Shown in pieces: positions 28,692 through 46,527 of a stretch of 64,000 nt of DNA. Source of the DNA: Cristatella mucedo (lineage: Eukaryota > Bryozoa > Phylactolaemata > Cristatellidae). Under the pieces are notes generated by a model. The model had not been told where the DNA came from. It did no database searches and saw only the letters and a list, made by a program, of their open reading frames with translations. Numbering within the stretch: the first letter of the stretch is position 1; each line of letters opens with the position of its first letter. The stretch is taken from contig WPIO01000005.1 of assembly GCA_009760855.2 (NCBI GenBank), positions 7,846,001-7,910,000 of the forward strand, in the 5' to 3' direction. The position numbers and the translations under genes were made by a program.

Positions 28692-28770
28692 GATAGGCAG
28701 GATGAGTGGGTGCCGTGCAGCAGCTGCTCTAGCATACCCGCCAGCCGTTTAATGGATTGCATCTCCTACA
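28692..28770 (+). CDS. candidate internal exon of an unidentified gene
   Basis: A strong acceptor (acttcttccag) and a strong donor (gtgagt at 28771) flank 79 bases that are open in the frame DRQDEWVPCSSCSSIPASRL and then MDCISY. I do not recognise the product, and no partner exons were found. It lies between two LINE fragments, so a chance pair of splice-like sites is quite possible. Confidence 0.2.
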
Positions 28771-29248
28771 GTGAGTGGGAGGCGGCCCTTGGAGTTGTTG
28801 GGCAACCTCGTGGAACAGGTGCGACTAGAGACTACGTGGTTTTCCGCTTAGCTGCGTTCGCGCTTTGCCTGAAAAGGTCGACCGCTCGGCAAGAGTCTCT
28901 CTCTGGGCGTGGCGCCGGCTCGAGGCTAAACTGATGCTTTTGCAAATTTGCTCAGCTTGCAGCCGATCCGCCATTTGCGGCGTCACTGTAGCCAGCTGGA
29001 GCCGAGCTGGAATAGAAAGTTGCTCAGAAATTCTGGTGCCAATCCCGCATCCGTGGGCTGCGCTCTTGCTAAGCCGTAGCTGAAGCGACAGGAGCAGTGG
29101 TAGCAGCGAGGGTTCGCTAAAGCTGAGCCCAGCCTGCATCGGGGGGGGGGGGCTTCCTCGCTGACTCATGTACTCGCATTGGCGTGGACCGCCTCATTCG
29201 CGCCCGCCTAGGTCAGCAGTTACAAAAGCTACATGGCAGCCAGAGGTA

Positions 29249-29358
29249 TTATTTTCACGACCTCGGCCCCGAGGTCGTGGGTTCGAATCCTGCGGTGGGC
29301 GATCCTTAATCGCCACAGCAAGCGGCGGTGATAGCCGTGAAGGCTCTTCTGTCGCTGT
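29249..29358 (+). mobile_element. S1 tRNA-derived SINE, truncated both ends
   Basis: It runs from ttttcacgacctcggccccg to gctcttctgtcgctgtag, with B box gggttcgaatcctg. It directly abuts the LINE that starts at 29363. Confidence 0.8.
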
Positions 29359-29362
29359 AGCG

Positions 29363-30332
29363 ATGATAAAACTAACTTACTAGTTATGGGCAAACCTAGT
29401 GTTATTCAGAAATTGGAAAGGCTGACTTTCAAAATTGGCTCTGCCAGCATATCTCCAGTTGCATCAGCTCGAAATCTAGGTGTCATATTCCAAAGCGACC
29501 TCTCGTTAGACGACCACATCAGCTCCACAGTCAAATCAGCCTATTTTCAGCTTCATAACATTGCTAAAATTAGGGCTTGTTTAGATAAGGATACCACGTC
29601 CAAGTTAGTTCATGCATTCGTGACATCCCGTCTCGACTTCTGAAACTCACTGCTTACTGGCCTACCAGCATGTGCGATCAGGCGATTGCAGCTGGTGCAA
29701 GACTCTGCAGCTAGTCTTGTCTGTCGTGAGTGTCGCAGTTGCCACATTACTCCACTTCTCGCCGGCCTGCACTGGCTACCAGTCAAGCAACGGATTGACT
29801 TCAAGGTTTTGTCGCTCACTTTTAGGTCTCTTCATTCTATGGCTCCAGCCTATCTTTCAGATACACTACCCCATCAGGCAAAGCATCGTACCACTCGCTT
29901 TTCGGAATCCAACAGTCTAGAAATACCTCGTACAAACCTTAAATCCTTTGGAGACCGTGCATTTAGCTCGTATGCTCCCACAGCCTGGAACTCCCTCCCG
30001 ACCTGCATCAGAACATCCCCTGACCTGACCACATTTAAAAGAAACTTAAAAACATACCTATTTAGGACAGCATTTAGTGGGTCCTTGTGATTCGTCCTCG
30101 ATGTGCTTATGCGTGCTGACACTGTTCATGCTGCCACTAACCACATTTGCATGCTGACCCAGTGCATGTAACCCCTAACCATGTTATTCATTTTGTTTGT
30201 TTTTCAAGCATGATTTTACTTACTATTCTATTGCGTATCACTTTGCAGCAAATGTAAAGCGCCTAGAAAGAGATTAAGTTCTCTGAGGGCGCTTTATCAA
30301 GTGCAATATTATTATTATTATTATTATTATTA
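29363..30332 (+). mobile_element. young family A LINE copy, long C-terminal part
   Basis: It starts within the reverse-transcriptase distal part (cgatgataaaactaactt) and reads LTFKIGSASISPVASARNLG, DDHISSTVKSAYFQLHNIAK, KLVHAFVTSRLDF, a single stop, then an open frame to FRTAFSGSL, the 3' UTR and (att)n. It is nearly identical to the copy at 15097-15708 over the shared part. An S1 SINE abuts its 5' end. Confidence 0.9.
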
Positions 30333-30333
30333 T

Positions 30334-30362
30334 ACAAAAAGAGGCTGCTAAATCAGCTGGGA
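30334..30362 (+). mobile_element. S1 SINE tail fragment
   Basis: Only the 3' end acaaaaagaggctgctaaat and what follows is present, joined directly to the (att)n tail of the young LINE. Confidence 0.55.
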
Positions 30363-30726
30363 TTTTTTTTTTATTATCCGCTAAGTAGGGATTACCAATA
30401 TGGCGCTTCCTACAGTCGTTCCCTCTCTTCTACAGCTGTGCCCGCAGTCACCCCAACTACAATTGGCTCTTCGGCCAACTTTCGCGCGAAACGAATTCTA
30501 GAGGCCACAGGCTTGAGCCGCGCGGAGGAGCCGCGTGGCCGTACTGAGGAGGCGCTCAATGAGCTCGATGCTCCCCGCTCGTCGCAGCGTCGTTCGTTCG
30601 AGCTGATTTTTCTCGTACAGGAGCGGTACGGAATATTCGGGAAATTCGCACTTATCCTCCCTTTGACGATTGCACGCCCCCCCCCCCTACTCTCAACCGA
30701 CGGTTTATCGCTGCACGCCCCTTGCA

Positions 30727-30915
30727 AGAGTAATAATAATAATAATAACAATAATACGTTTGTATAGCGCCATCAGAGAACGGAATTTCTGTCTAGGCAC
30801 TTTGCAGATGCTGCATAGAAAGCATTGCCGAATGATTGGCGGTACAATCAGCGAGCAGCAGGCGCAGTGTAAGCAGGCACACGCACACGAAGGACGAGTC
30901 GCAAAGACCCACTCT
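30727..30915 (-). mobile_element. family A LINE 3' end
   Basis: It begins with (aat)n and cgccatcagagaacggaatt and runs into the start of the CpG-rich block. Confidence 0.7.
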
Positions 30916-30949
30916 CGATCGCAGCGCCCTGAGCTTTCGCCCCGTTGGT

Positions 30950-31860
30950 CGGTGCCAAGCAGAAGCTGGCATCTTGAGAGACGAGACGCCGCCGCGGTCG
31001 CCGAGTATCGCTCTCCGGCTCGCGCTCCGGCCTCGCTTGCATTCGCTTCGCCTCCTGCGCGAGGCGCGTTTTGCTACCGACGGCCTTGACGCTGGTAATG
31101 ATTGCACGGTTAGCAGCCGGCTATTCTCGCTTAGCCGTTAGTTCTCGCTCAGTCTAATTGCGCGCTTGCGGCGGCCAGCGCCGCCGCTTCGATGCTCGTT
31201 GACCGACCGAACAGCTGTGAGTCAGCGATTTTCCGAGAGCCAAAGGCCGCCGGCCGCCCGCCCGCGCGCAGTTCGTCAGTCGGCGCCGCCCCCTCTCCGC
31301 TCCGCCGGCTCAGCGAGATGGCCGACTTCGTGCACTTTTAGGCACCGAGCAGGCATGCGAGCGAGCGCGGCGCGATTCGGCCGCCGCCATCTCGAGGCCG
31401 AGTCATGGGCCGTGAGCGGCGGAGAGCGACGGCGACGTCGCAAGCGGCTCGAGCGTTGCTGTCGCGCCGATGCCCCCCACCTGTGGCGCCATCGCCATCT
31501 GGGACCCGTAAGGCGCCGGAGCACGGCGCCGGAGCACGGCGGCGGCGGCGGCGCGGCTCGGCAGACGGAGCGGGTTTAGTGCGAACGACGCACCGTCCGG
31601 CGCGGGCTCGCTACGGCCGCGAGCCCAGCGTCTAGAGTGAGTGGGCGGAGTACTCGGAGCGCATGCGCTGAGGGCTCGGCTAGCCAGCGCGGGCCTCATC
31701 CACGAGGAGGCGACCGACGAATCGCTCAATGGTCGTCACCCTCGCGCGCAAAGCGCCTCGACTGACTGAGCCTCGGACGCCAGGCGCGTCGGAGACGAGG
31801 CTGCACGCGCCTTACGCACGTTCGCTTCGAGGTTGCCGACTATCGAGCGGTCTCGATCCG
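30950..31860. promoter_or_regulatory. CpG-island-like GC-rich block
   Basis: This segment is markedly richer in G+C and CpG than its surroundings, with runs such as cggcggcggcggcgc near 31540. Long open frames occur on both strands, as expected from composition. A gagtgagtg at 31636 could be the donor of a non-coding first exon. I recognise no protein. It may be the promoter of a gene whose exons I did not find, or degenerate GC-rich DNA. Confidence 0.35.
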
Positions 31861-33159
31861 CACGTCAAGGTCTCGGAGAGCTGAGGAAGCAGGCAATAAA
31901 GATTCCCCGTCATTTCCGAAGAAAGCTACGGACTGGATGGGAAGTAGAAAGGAAAGGCTGAATCGCCGATTAGAAACAGCATCGTCGATGTCGCGGCAGA
32001 AGAGCTTCAGTGCTGTAGGACACAATGCCGTCGTCTATTTTCCAGCTCACTTATTGCTTTGGCCTAAAAGTTTCTCGTTCGCCAGGATACTGAGGAGCGT
32101 TGTGCACCAAGCCCGTATCTCGAAATACCTTCTGCGGTATAACAACGTCGACCGGTTCACGTTGCCGGAAACGATTGCGACGTTACGTCACGTGACCTAG
32201 TTTTCCCCTAGCGATTGAGCTGACGGACGGACAGACGAGATTCCTTCTGAATGCGCCCATTTTCGTTGAAACAGCTGGGCGCGGCTATGTGTAACAGGTC
32301 TTATAAACTAGCGATCGTTGCTACATTGTGTCTGCAAATGAGGAAACCATTATTATGTCAGGCAACGTCGCTGATCGCACTATTACGTGTGCGTTTATGA
32401 AAACAATCAGTCATCAACAGATAAACGTAGTTGTTATCACGTGACGAGGGGCTTTTGACATCCAACGAGTTGACGAGCTACTGATTCGAGGGCCTCACTT
32501 AGTAGGCGTCAGAGCTCAGCTAAGCCAGCTTTCGTTGCGCTTGCAGGGAGGCGGCAAAAACGTCGTCTGCTGAGGCACTCTTAAACCCACGTGCTCCAAG
32601 CTACACTTGGCCCATCGCTCACAAGGCCTCGCTGGCGCAATCGTGGTCGACGCAGCTTAATGCTAAAAGCCCTTGGAAATTTGCACAGGGTAATAATGCG
32701 CACGGCTCATTCCTCTTTCCACGTCCATGAGCTGGCTTTTAAAGGTAAATATTTCGGCCAAGTACGCAGCCAGAGGGCTCTAGAAAGGTCGCAGTTCCGA
32801 CGAGAAACATTGAGATTTAACTGGAGCGCTTAGATGATGATGCCTCCGGAAAGTGCCCTGCTCCCCAAGCTTGGGCTGCCGCCCTTAGAAGAGAGTTGGC
32901 CTCAATGCACTTCACAGCGCCTCACATGCGCCTCCTGGAGACCTATCTCTGTAAAAGTACACCCTCTGTAAACCTTACTGTACACTCTCTGTAAAAGGAA
33001 AACCCAATACCCTCGCCATCTGGAAGCTGTGCCTGAAGCTGCACACCTGAAGTCATGCTGCCCGCAAGCTCGCGGCATTCAGCTCTGCCTACGGGTAGTG
33101 CATTCGAGCCCTCGCTGGAGAAGTCATTAGAAGCTGCTTACGGCACGGAATAATAAGAT
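31861..33159. other. intergenic, nothing recognised
   Basis: An 87-codon frame (31937-32200, plus) and others match nothing known to me. Confidence 0.4.
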
Positions 33160-33235
33160 AGCATAATATATTATTTATTCGTATAGCACTCTAAGAGAAC
33201 TTAATCTCTATTCGGGCGCTTCACATATGCCACGG
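33160..33235 (-). mobile_element. LINE 3' tail fragment
   Basis: The segment agcactctaagagaacttaa to gggcgcttcacat is the family A stem-loop in reverse, next to a TTATT-rich tail. Confidence 0.55.
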
Positions 33236-33689
33236 GACTCAAGCCGACGCCGTCGGTCCTCCGATTCTTTCACCTTGACCTTCGTTTGAGGCGAGAGCCC
33301 CTACCGCTGTGCCGAATCAGGGCGGCACGGCTCTTTAGAACCGTCTGGGAAAATTGGCGCAACGCGATAGTCGGCAGCTGCTCGTCACGAGCCTCGCATT
33401 CCTGTAGTGGTTGCACTTTGCATGCTGCCTTCCGTTTCCTCTGCTCTCTTTTTCCGCCGCTGGCGCTGTCGCTGTGCTCTGGATCGCCTGGGCTTTTTTT
33501 AACGCCGCCCGTCACTGTGCGTAGTCTAACGAGCCTCCGCTAACGGATTCAGAACGGGCGCACCGACCGAGCGGGCTCTCGTGGCACCTGTCGTCCAAGA
33601 GAAAAGCAGTCGTATCTAAATGGAGAAAAACTCTTGAACCGCCGCAGCGCTTCAAGTGCGCCGCCTTACAATCAGTTCGAGCAGCCATC

Positions 33690-34300
33690 TTGGGTGGACA
33701 GCCGATCCCTGGAATCCCGCTAGCTCCGATTGCGCTCGACTCTATCGATTGAGATGTTCTACTCGCACGATTGCCAGCAGCCATCGATCTGGTGGGTGAG
33801 GCTCTGGCGTGCTCAAATCGTACTTGTCAATCAAAAGCGTGTCCAGTACTGCGTTCAAATGGTGTTCTATTCGACAAATCAGTCGTGCGGTGGTCACGAC
33901 GCATCTAGCTGACCAGTCACTTGCGGAGTTCGTCAAGGCTTCGTTGTCGGTCCTTTGCTGGTCTCCATTTATATCGAGCACCATGAAAACTCAATTCGGA
34001 TCCATGGAATCGATTGTCAGTTCCACGCTGACGATACCCAGCTGTACTTGCTCTTAAAACGATCGGACTCAGCTGAAGCGACTGATCTGAAGGGACTCAT
34101 CGGCCGATGAAAAAATGGGGTTGGCTTTAATTTTTGGAAGAAAGTTCGACCTTCACTGGAACGAGGAGCTTCTTAGTCTTACGAATAGAAGCCATCAAGT
34201 TGAATCTCTCGGATTCACTACAAAGGAGGTCCCAATTTTTCCTAACCTCCGAGCCAGCTTATTTTTATACATTCAGCGCGTTTGTAAGGTTACCGCCTTG
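33690..34300 (+). mobile_element. CR1/Rex1-like LINE reverse-transcriptase fragment, family C
   Basis: Broken plus-strand frames show the reverse-transcriptase core: a DVLLARLPAA-like segment, then GVRQGFVVGPLLVSIYIEHH, HADDTQLYLLLKRSDS. The catalytic box is HADD instead of the usual YADD. Sequence differs from families A and B. The downstream part to about 34300 is uncertain. Confidence 0.6.
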
Positions 34301-36324
34301 AAGAGGGCAACACAATCTAGCGATCCTCGCGAAAGTTATTCGTCCGCTCTGTGTCTCTACCTGTCAGCGTTCAATCAAACGACGGGTCATCTTCGGGCTG
34401 TGCGAGAGCACGTGCCAAGCCTTATAAACGAGCTTGGTTTTAATTCGCCATTTCAAGACCAACGCTATTTAGGACGGCCGCGCACACACGCGAGGACACA
34501 AAGCTCCGAGATGCGCATTAAATGACTTCGCTTCGTTATCCGACAAGGAAGGACGCTTGTTAGCCTAAGCCCTGTGATAGTCGCTAATGGAAAACCGTGG
34601 CTATAAAGAACAAAAGGCCTGCCAGAAAATTGAGCGCAGAATAGATGTATCGCTCGGCACCTCTTTTGGTGATTGCGAAGGCATTTTTGGCTGCTTTTCA
34701 AGCTTGCTATTTTTGACGATGCTTCAGCCTATTGGTAGCCATTAACGTAGCTCAGTATCCAAGGTTTCATTGGGAGAGCGATTGTGACAGTGATCGTTGA
34801 ACTCTAGCTGCTGCCCGGTTGGGTCGTGTTAGCCGAACTCATTTCGGCAGCTCATTGCTGGACAGGAAGAGCAGGGAGGGCACGCGAAGCTCGTGGCTTA
34901 GCTTGACGTGCGTGGCCGTCGGAGTTTTTCACTGCGCGCGCGCGGAAGATTTCTTCGGTATACAAATTGCACGCCACCCATGCAAAAAACTTAAGATTCT
35001 AAGTAACCAGATACGCGGTTGCTGTGCAGGACCGTGCAATAGCAAAAGAACCAGCGATTGACGTTAGAGTAGGTTTTAAGTAACTCTTTAACTTATTATC
35101 GTGCCTGCCATCTCCGTGACGGAAACTGTGATTGCATTTGCAATTGCTCGAGAAAGCTACGCCTGGGAGCATCTTAGCAGGCGTTTCGTACGAAAGAAGG
35201 AGTGACTATTTGAAGTACATTATTTCTCCGTGCCACTGATTTTGGATTTCTAAGCGCATACAATGCGTTAGGCTGAGGTGAATATCAAGTATGATCTAGC
35301 TTTGAAATAGGCCTATTACTGTACCAGTCAGATCGCGAAGCCGTCTTTGATCTCACTAACATTTTGATCACGCCACTGGACAAACGAGAAGTCCAGTCAT
35401 TTGAGCGAGCTCTTTAACAGCGAGCTCCGAAGAATCGCGGTAACTTGAAATGTTGATGGGGCAGATTCATGTGCGCGATAAAAAAAATCATGAGCAAGTC
35501 AGCAAATATGGCTCGAACACTAGGCAGCGGCTTAGCTTTCCCGCTGTTACGACTGCTGAAATTAGCTTGTTGCTGAAATTGGCCTATTTTCATAAGCTAT
35601 GAGTTAGGAGCTACGAGTTTCAGGGTAATCAGGAAAGATGCAGCCGCTTGAAAGCAGTCTACGCCGTCTACGGCCCGCGTACAGTTTTTCAATGCCCAGT
35701 TTCGAGTGATAATTGTTTGCTCTTTCCACGCATAGTGGCGGGCATCGTGCACGGTGACGTCCTAGCGGCCAACAGGATTTCGGTCATTACGTCTAGGGCC
35801 ATGCCGCCGCGTACGCCGTCAAGCCATCGGTTTCACCTGTGATGCTTTGACTTTTATTCGCGCTCATTCTATGCCGAATGGCAGCCTAAGCCGCCTACAG
35901 CGATCGAAAGGTGTATGGAACATAGTGAGCAATGAGTAACGCTCGTTCTGGGGGTGGGGTGCAGGTTTGTAGGCTGCTGTAGCCCTGTACTTTTCTCAAT
36001 TAGCTCAAGACTTGAGGCTTGAGCTAAGGCGATAAGGAAATGGCTTATTAGTGCAATCCAATGCATGGAAGAATGCGCAGATTTAAATCGTTCCACTGCA
36101 CAAGCGAAAGCGATAGGTGCTCGAATTTGTGCAAGCTGGGACTGCCTGGATTGAGACTATCGGCCGTTTCTTTTGGATGTCAATAAAGGACTCGGCCGCT
36201 GTTTTTTCTGTACGTCATGGTGTGAGACAAAGTGGAGGTCGGCTTACTGAGCTGTCTCATTTATATTTTAGGAGAGCCATAACGGTATTCAATCACCGCT
36301 AGCAGTGGACACTAACTGACTGCC
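34301..36324. other. intergenic, nothing recognised
   Basis: No family A, B or S1 sequence, no exon-like open frame with good splice sites. Confidence 0.4.
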
Positions 36325-36685
36325 TGCAGCAGTACTCGCACCCGCGATCTCGGTCGGCAAGTGCGAGCACCTCACGCCTAGGATAGGACCGGAGAGCACG
36401 GGATAAACCAGTTTGAACAACGATTGAATAGCACAGCTACCAGCTAGTCTTATTTAGAAAAATTGACGCAAACGTCGCATTATCCCTCGAGTAAGCTGCT
36501 TTTCCGATGCGCGTTCGTATACTCGAACAAGAGCTTTTGGGAGCAAGCTAATCAAACTTTCAGCCTCCGCGTCTACGCCTAGTGGTCTGATGTTTCAACT
36601 TCACGGTCTGCTTATGGATCCGAGTCCTGCAGCGGGCAGTCCTATATTGCTCGCAGTATGCGAGTGCTATAGCCGCCACGAACGA
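36325..36685. mobile_element. two diverged S1-like SINE pieces
   Basis: A reverse head-like piece lies at about 36325-36395 (cacccgcgatctcggtcgg) and a plus-strand diverged copy at about 36570-36685 (gatccgagtcctgcagcggg, then tatagccgccac). Both are old. Confidence 0.4.
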
Positions 36686-37383
36686 TGAATTGGCCAACAT
36701 TCAACGTCTCTACTTTTGCAGGCAGGAGCGAAAGCTGTCTGCAGCTACGCACCGTCCTGGGCAGCGTCCAGGTACTAGCTTAAGATTAACCGCGACGAAT
36801 AAGCAATTAGGTTAACGAGTGGATCGGCCATGCTCGAATATAGCCATCGATGCAGTGAGCGCACAACTGTGTATGGCATGTCGTATCCAAAATCAATTGT
36901 CCTGTTGCTTGTAAGTTAACGTAGCAAAAATAGCATTCGGCGTGCCCAAACTGGACCCGGCCGATGGCTCTCTAAGCAATTGCTGCTGTTACGTTGCAGC
37001 TGTCGAAGGTCAATCGGCCAACGAAGCTGCTGACCGAGGCATAGACCTATGGCTCCTGCTCGCTTTGTTACAGGATGTGGTTGTGCAAAGTCCAGTGGCT
37101 GGTGGGCACTGATCGATAGGCTTGCGTCGGAGAGTCCAAACGTGAATCCTGGTTAAAATCCAAGCCGGTTGCAATAACCTCGCCTAGAAGCGTCAGAGCT
37201 GCTGCTAGTACTGATCGGCAAAATGTATCCTGTTCCGTGAAACCGTCGGCGAAGACCGAAGCTCAGCTCCGAACGACGTCCTGCTCGAAGCTGCGAAAAT
37301 GCAGAAACCCTTGCCTGGACGTTTTCAGAGGCTCGACCCTTTATTGCAAATATCGTAGATGCCGAACGGCACCTATCTCTTCA

Positions 37384-37520
37384 GCACTGGTTCGGCCCAG
37401 CGGTTAAGATGCTCGCCTCGACCAAGGTCTGACTGAGGTCGTGGGCTCGAGCCCCGTGACACAGGTGAAGCGCATGAATAAATAGAGATTAAGTCCTCTA
37501 GGGGCGAAATGCAAATGGAT
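37384..37520 (+). mobile_element. tRNA-headed SINE with a LINE-like 3' tail
   Basis: A tRNA-like head with an A-box-like ggcccagcggttaagatg and B box gtgggctcgagccccg is followed by taaatagagattaagtcctc and taggggcgaaatgc. That tail resembles the family A LINE 3' stem-loop, suggesting mobilisation by that LINE. It differs from S1. Confidence 0.5.
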
Positions 37521-37589
37521 TATGCTTGTTTTCTTTTTCCGTCCACAGCGAGTGGCGTCCCCGTCAAGCCGTGCGTGACTTGGCTTTTC

Positions 37590-38050
37590 TAATCTTTTAG
37601 GCTCTCACAGCCCTTTTGCTACAGCCTAGCTGCCTGACTCCTCGTGCCACCCGCATGCCATCGTGAGTCCTGATTTACCTCCCGTTCCATCCGCTCCTCC
37701 TCCTCAGACTCAGGTTGATTAGCTGCTCTAACAAGCCACTAATCCTTAATAGGACTCGCCTGCTGTTCCTAGCAACCCATGCCTAAAAGTAGCTGCCGAC
37801 TGGCATCACGACATCTACTGACTTTGTGACTTCTAAGACGAAGCTAAAGCTCACATTTTCCTTAAAGCATTGGCTCCAGTTTCTGGAATTGCCTTTTGCG
37901 TGCCAACACTTGCTGCGATCGCGCACAGCTAATAACTACCGCCAATCAGTTGACATGCTTCTTTTGCTGCATACGTAAAGTGCCTTGTTAGCGATTTGAT
38001 TCTCTGAAAGCATCATTTAAATGCATTTCTATTATTGCTACTATTAATGA
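37590..38050 (+). mobile_element. diverged family A-like LINE 3' part
   Basis: Remnants such as cctcctcctcagactcaggt, tctaagacgaagctaaagct and a tail aagtgccttgttagcgattt ending in an ATT-rich run follow the order of a family A 3' end. Confidence 0.5.
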
Positions 38051-38347
38051 CTTCTAAAATTAATTGCTTCTATTAATCTATATGTTTCTTCGCACACCGG
38101 GCGAAGAGCTCGGAAAGAGACTTTGTTCACGTGGAGCACCGAACGAATGAAATATTATGGTCACATTATTAAGCTTTCGATTCGGGCGTGGTGGCACCTC
38201 GTACAGGTACGAGGAGACTCAAGCCCATAGCAGTTCGGGGTGCCTCTACGTGCGATGTGCAATTGATCGCAGTGGCTCCTTCTGCACCACAAGTTGTCGT
38301 TGCTACTGTTGAGCTGCTTGTAGTCGCTGTGGTTAAGCTGAGATTAT

Positions 38348-38690
38348 CTCCTCCGTATTCGACATCGATCGGCAGCAGCTGGCCGAAACAGAAACCGACC
38401 GTGAAGAGCTAACGATAATAGAAGCTATCACCCATACCAACGTACTGTCGATACGACAGTGCATAGACAATAAGAGCAAAAGGTCAATGCCTTTCGGGCG
38501 TCCACACTGAAAGAGGGGCTGTCGTATTCTGCATCGATCGGCAGCAGTCAGCCGCAAAAAACGACTGTGAAGAGCTACCTACAATAGATGCTATTACCCA
38601 CACCAATGTACTGTAAGCAGTGCATAGAAAATAAGAGCAAAGTGAGGTCTTTCAGGCATCCTAGCTGAAAGAGCGACTGTTGGGTCGAGT
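38348..38690 (+). repeat. two-unit tandem duplication of about 170 bp
   Basis: Unit 1 (38348-38519) and unit 2 (38520-38690) share blocks in the same order: catcgatcggcagcag, gtgaagagct, gtgcatag, aataagagcaaa and ctgaaagag. They differ by small indels and substitutions. No coding frame is conserved. Confidence 0.7.
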
Positions 38691-39439
38691 CCAGAACGAG
38701 CAGCACCTTCCTCTCTGAAAAAGTGTGGTGCCAAGACTCTGCACAATAGCATGCAGTTTGTTCATTTTATCGGTAGCTGGAAAAGCTGGCACCTATGTAC
38801 GCAGTATGCAGCTTGGCGATCCTACGAGCTTTTGCGGAATTCTACCAGCAGGCTATGTTTGTTGTAGTAAAGCCATTTCTTAAAAGGCACGTCGCAGTTT
38901 ACGGCAGCCTTAAGACTATACAAAACAGTCAGTAATCGGTTTTATGAATTAACGCTGCACCTTACACCAGTGATAGCTATCGAGATTTATAAAGTGGTTC
39001 TGAAATGATGGCACGAGCAAAGACGAAGAGACAACACCAATTTTTCTGACGATGCCTCGTGGAAGTGTCAGCATAATTGCTAGTCCCACTGCTATTCAAC
39101 TCTACTCTTGTGAAGGAGTGACCCTGAAAGATCAGACACCTTGACGAGGCACTGCTGGATCGCTCCGCTTTGCTGGTATCAGGTGACAGCAGGTGAACTG
39201 CTTAAATCTCACTGACACCAAAGTAGTCTCACAGCATCTGTTCGTCTAGTGCTTATTTGCAGTTTCTGCATAGCATTCCCGTTGCTTGTTTTGAGTACAG
39301 ACGATCTAAGCAGTGAGATAATAGTATTAAGAGTAGCAGAACTAGAACTACACACTTTAGGTCACTGAACTACTAGCTGATGAGTGACAACAGCATGGGT
39401 GACTAAAACACGCAAAGGACAGTTCACAGGCTTTGTCGA
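38691..39439. other. intergenic, nothing recognised
   Basis: A faint resemblance to a degraded LINE reverse transcriptase near 39030-39060 was not strong enough to call. Confidence 0.35.
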
Positions 39440-39760
39440 AGCTTATGTTGTTAGAAAAAGCCTCAGATTTTGCTTTTAATGTCTCCAGTCAAAGATGCAG
39501 TGATGTCAGTCACCAAGGTTCCAAGCTTTGGGCGCTCACTACGTCTGAACTGGGTGCGCACGATCTTGAAAGGATTTAAGATTGCTTAAATGCATTTTTA
39601 TATGACCAAAATATGCAGAGTAGTTAATAAGAATTTATGTTTGAGAAGAAAATCGTTCACAAAATTAATCCGGAATGAGAGAAATAGTGACCTGAAAGTG
39701 AGTCACGTGACCTTGAATGACTGCTTGAAAAAACGAAGTGGTGCAATGAGGCAGAGTGCA
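39440..39760 (-). mobile_element. diverged family A LINE fragment
   Basis: The phrases caaggttccaagctttggg and gacctgaaagtgagtcacg correspond to conserved positions of the minus-strand LINE copies. Much of the rest is lost. It lies downstream of MORN5. Confidence 0.5.
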
Positions 39761-40312
39761 GCACCCAATCTACAGCCAGGGAAGAGATCGGAATAAAAAA
39801 AGAGATATTACGATATCTCTATGGTACCTAAAGCGACCATGTCTGCTATATGCGCATTAGACATCTATATTCACAGAGAGATCCCCCCTAACCCGGCTAT
39901 CGCCTAGAATATGGGGATACACGGAGGCTTGCTTCAATTAAGTTGACACTTCAGGCGAAGCCGATATTCTCCAGTACATCAGCAGCTATGCTGGTCGCCA
40001 CGTGCAAGATGTCTGCTGCAGTGTAATAGGTTTGGTGAATGTCTGGGCCAGACAGCAAGCTGCCTGGTCGTGGCAGGTTCCACGTGCTAGTCTGCTGCTT
40101 TTATCATCGATGCCTTGGCTCGAATGACTGTTTGCAGGCCACGAGTTAAAAGAGGAGGCCACTTAGCTCCGAGAGGGGCAGCAGGAGGAGGAGCCATCAA
40201 GCAGCACGACGATCGAAAGCCATTCAGTGACTCCGCGTCTGTCTCCAAAGTCTGCTGCTGCAGCAGCAGGAGAGGCAGCAAAGGCTTCGAGAGGTGGCAG
40301 CCGGCGGCGGAT

Positions 40313-46527
<6,215 letters not shown>

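Noticed and set aside
29686-30090. 134-codon open frame as a host gene
   Set aside because: It is the C-terminal part of a family A LINE, repeated many times in the window.
31166-31729. Long Arg/Ala/Pro frames near 31.2-31.7 kb
   Set aside because: They occur on both strands and in several frames in a CpG-rich block, with no recognisable domain.
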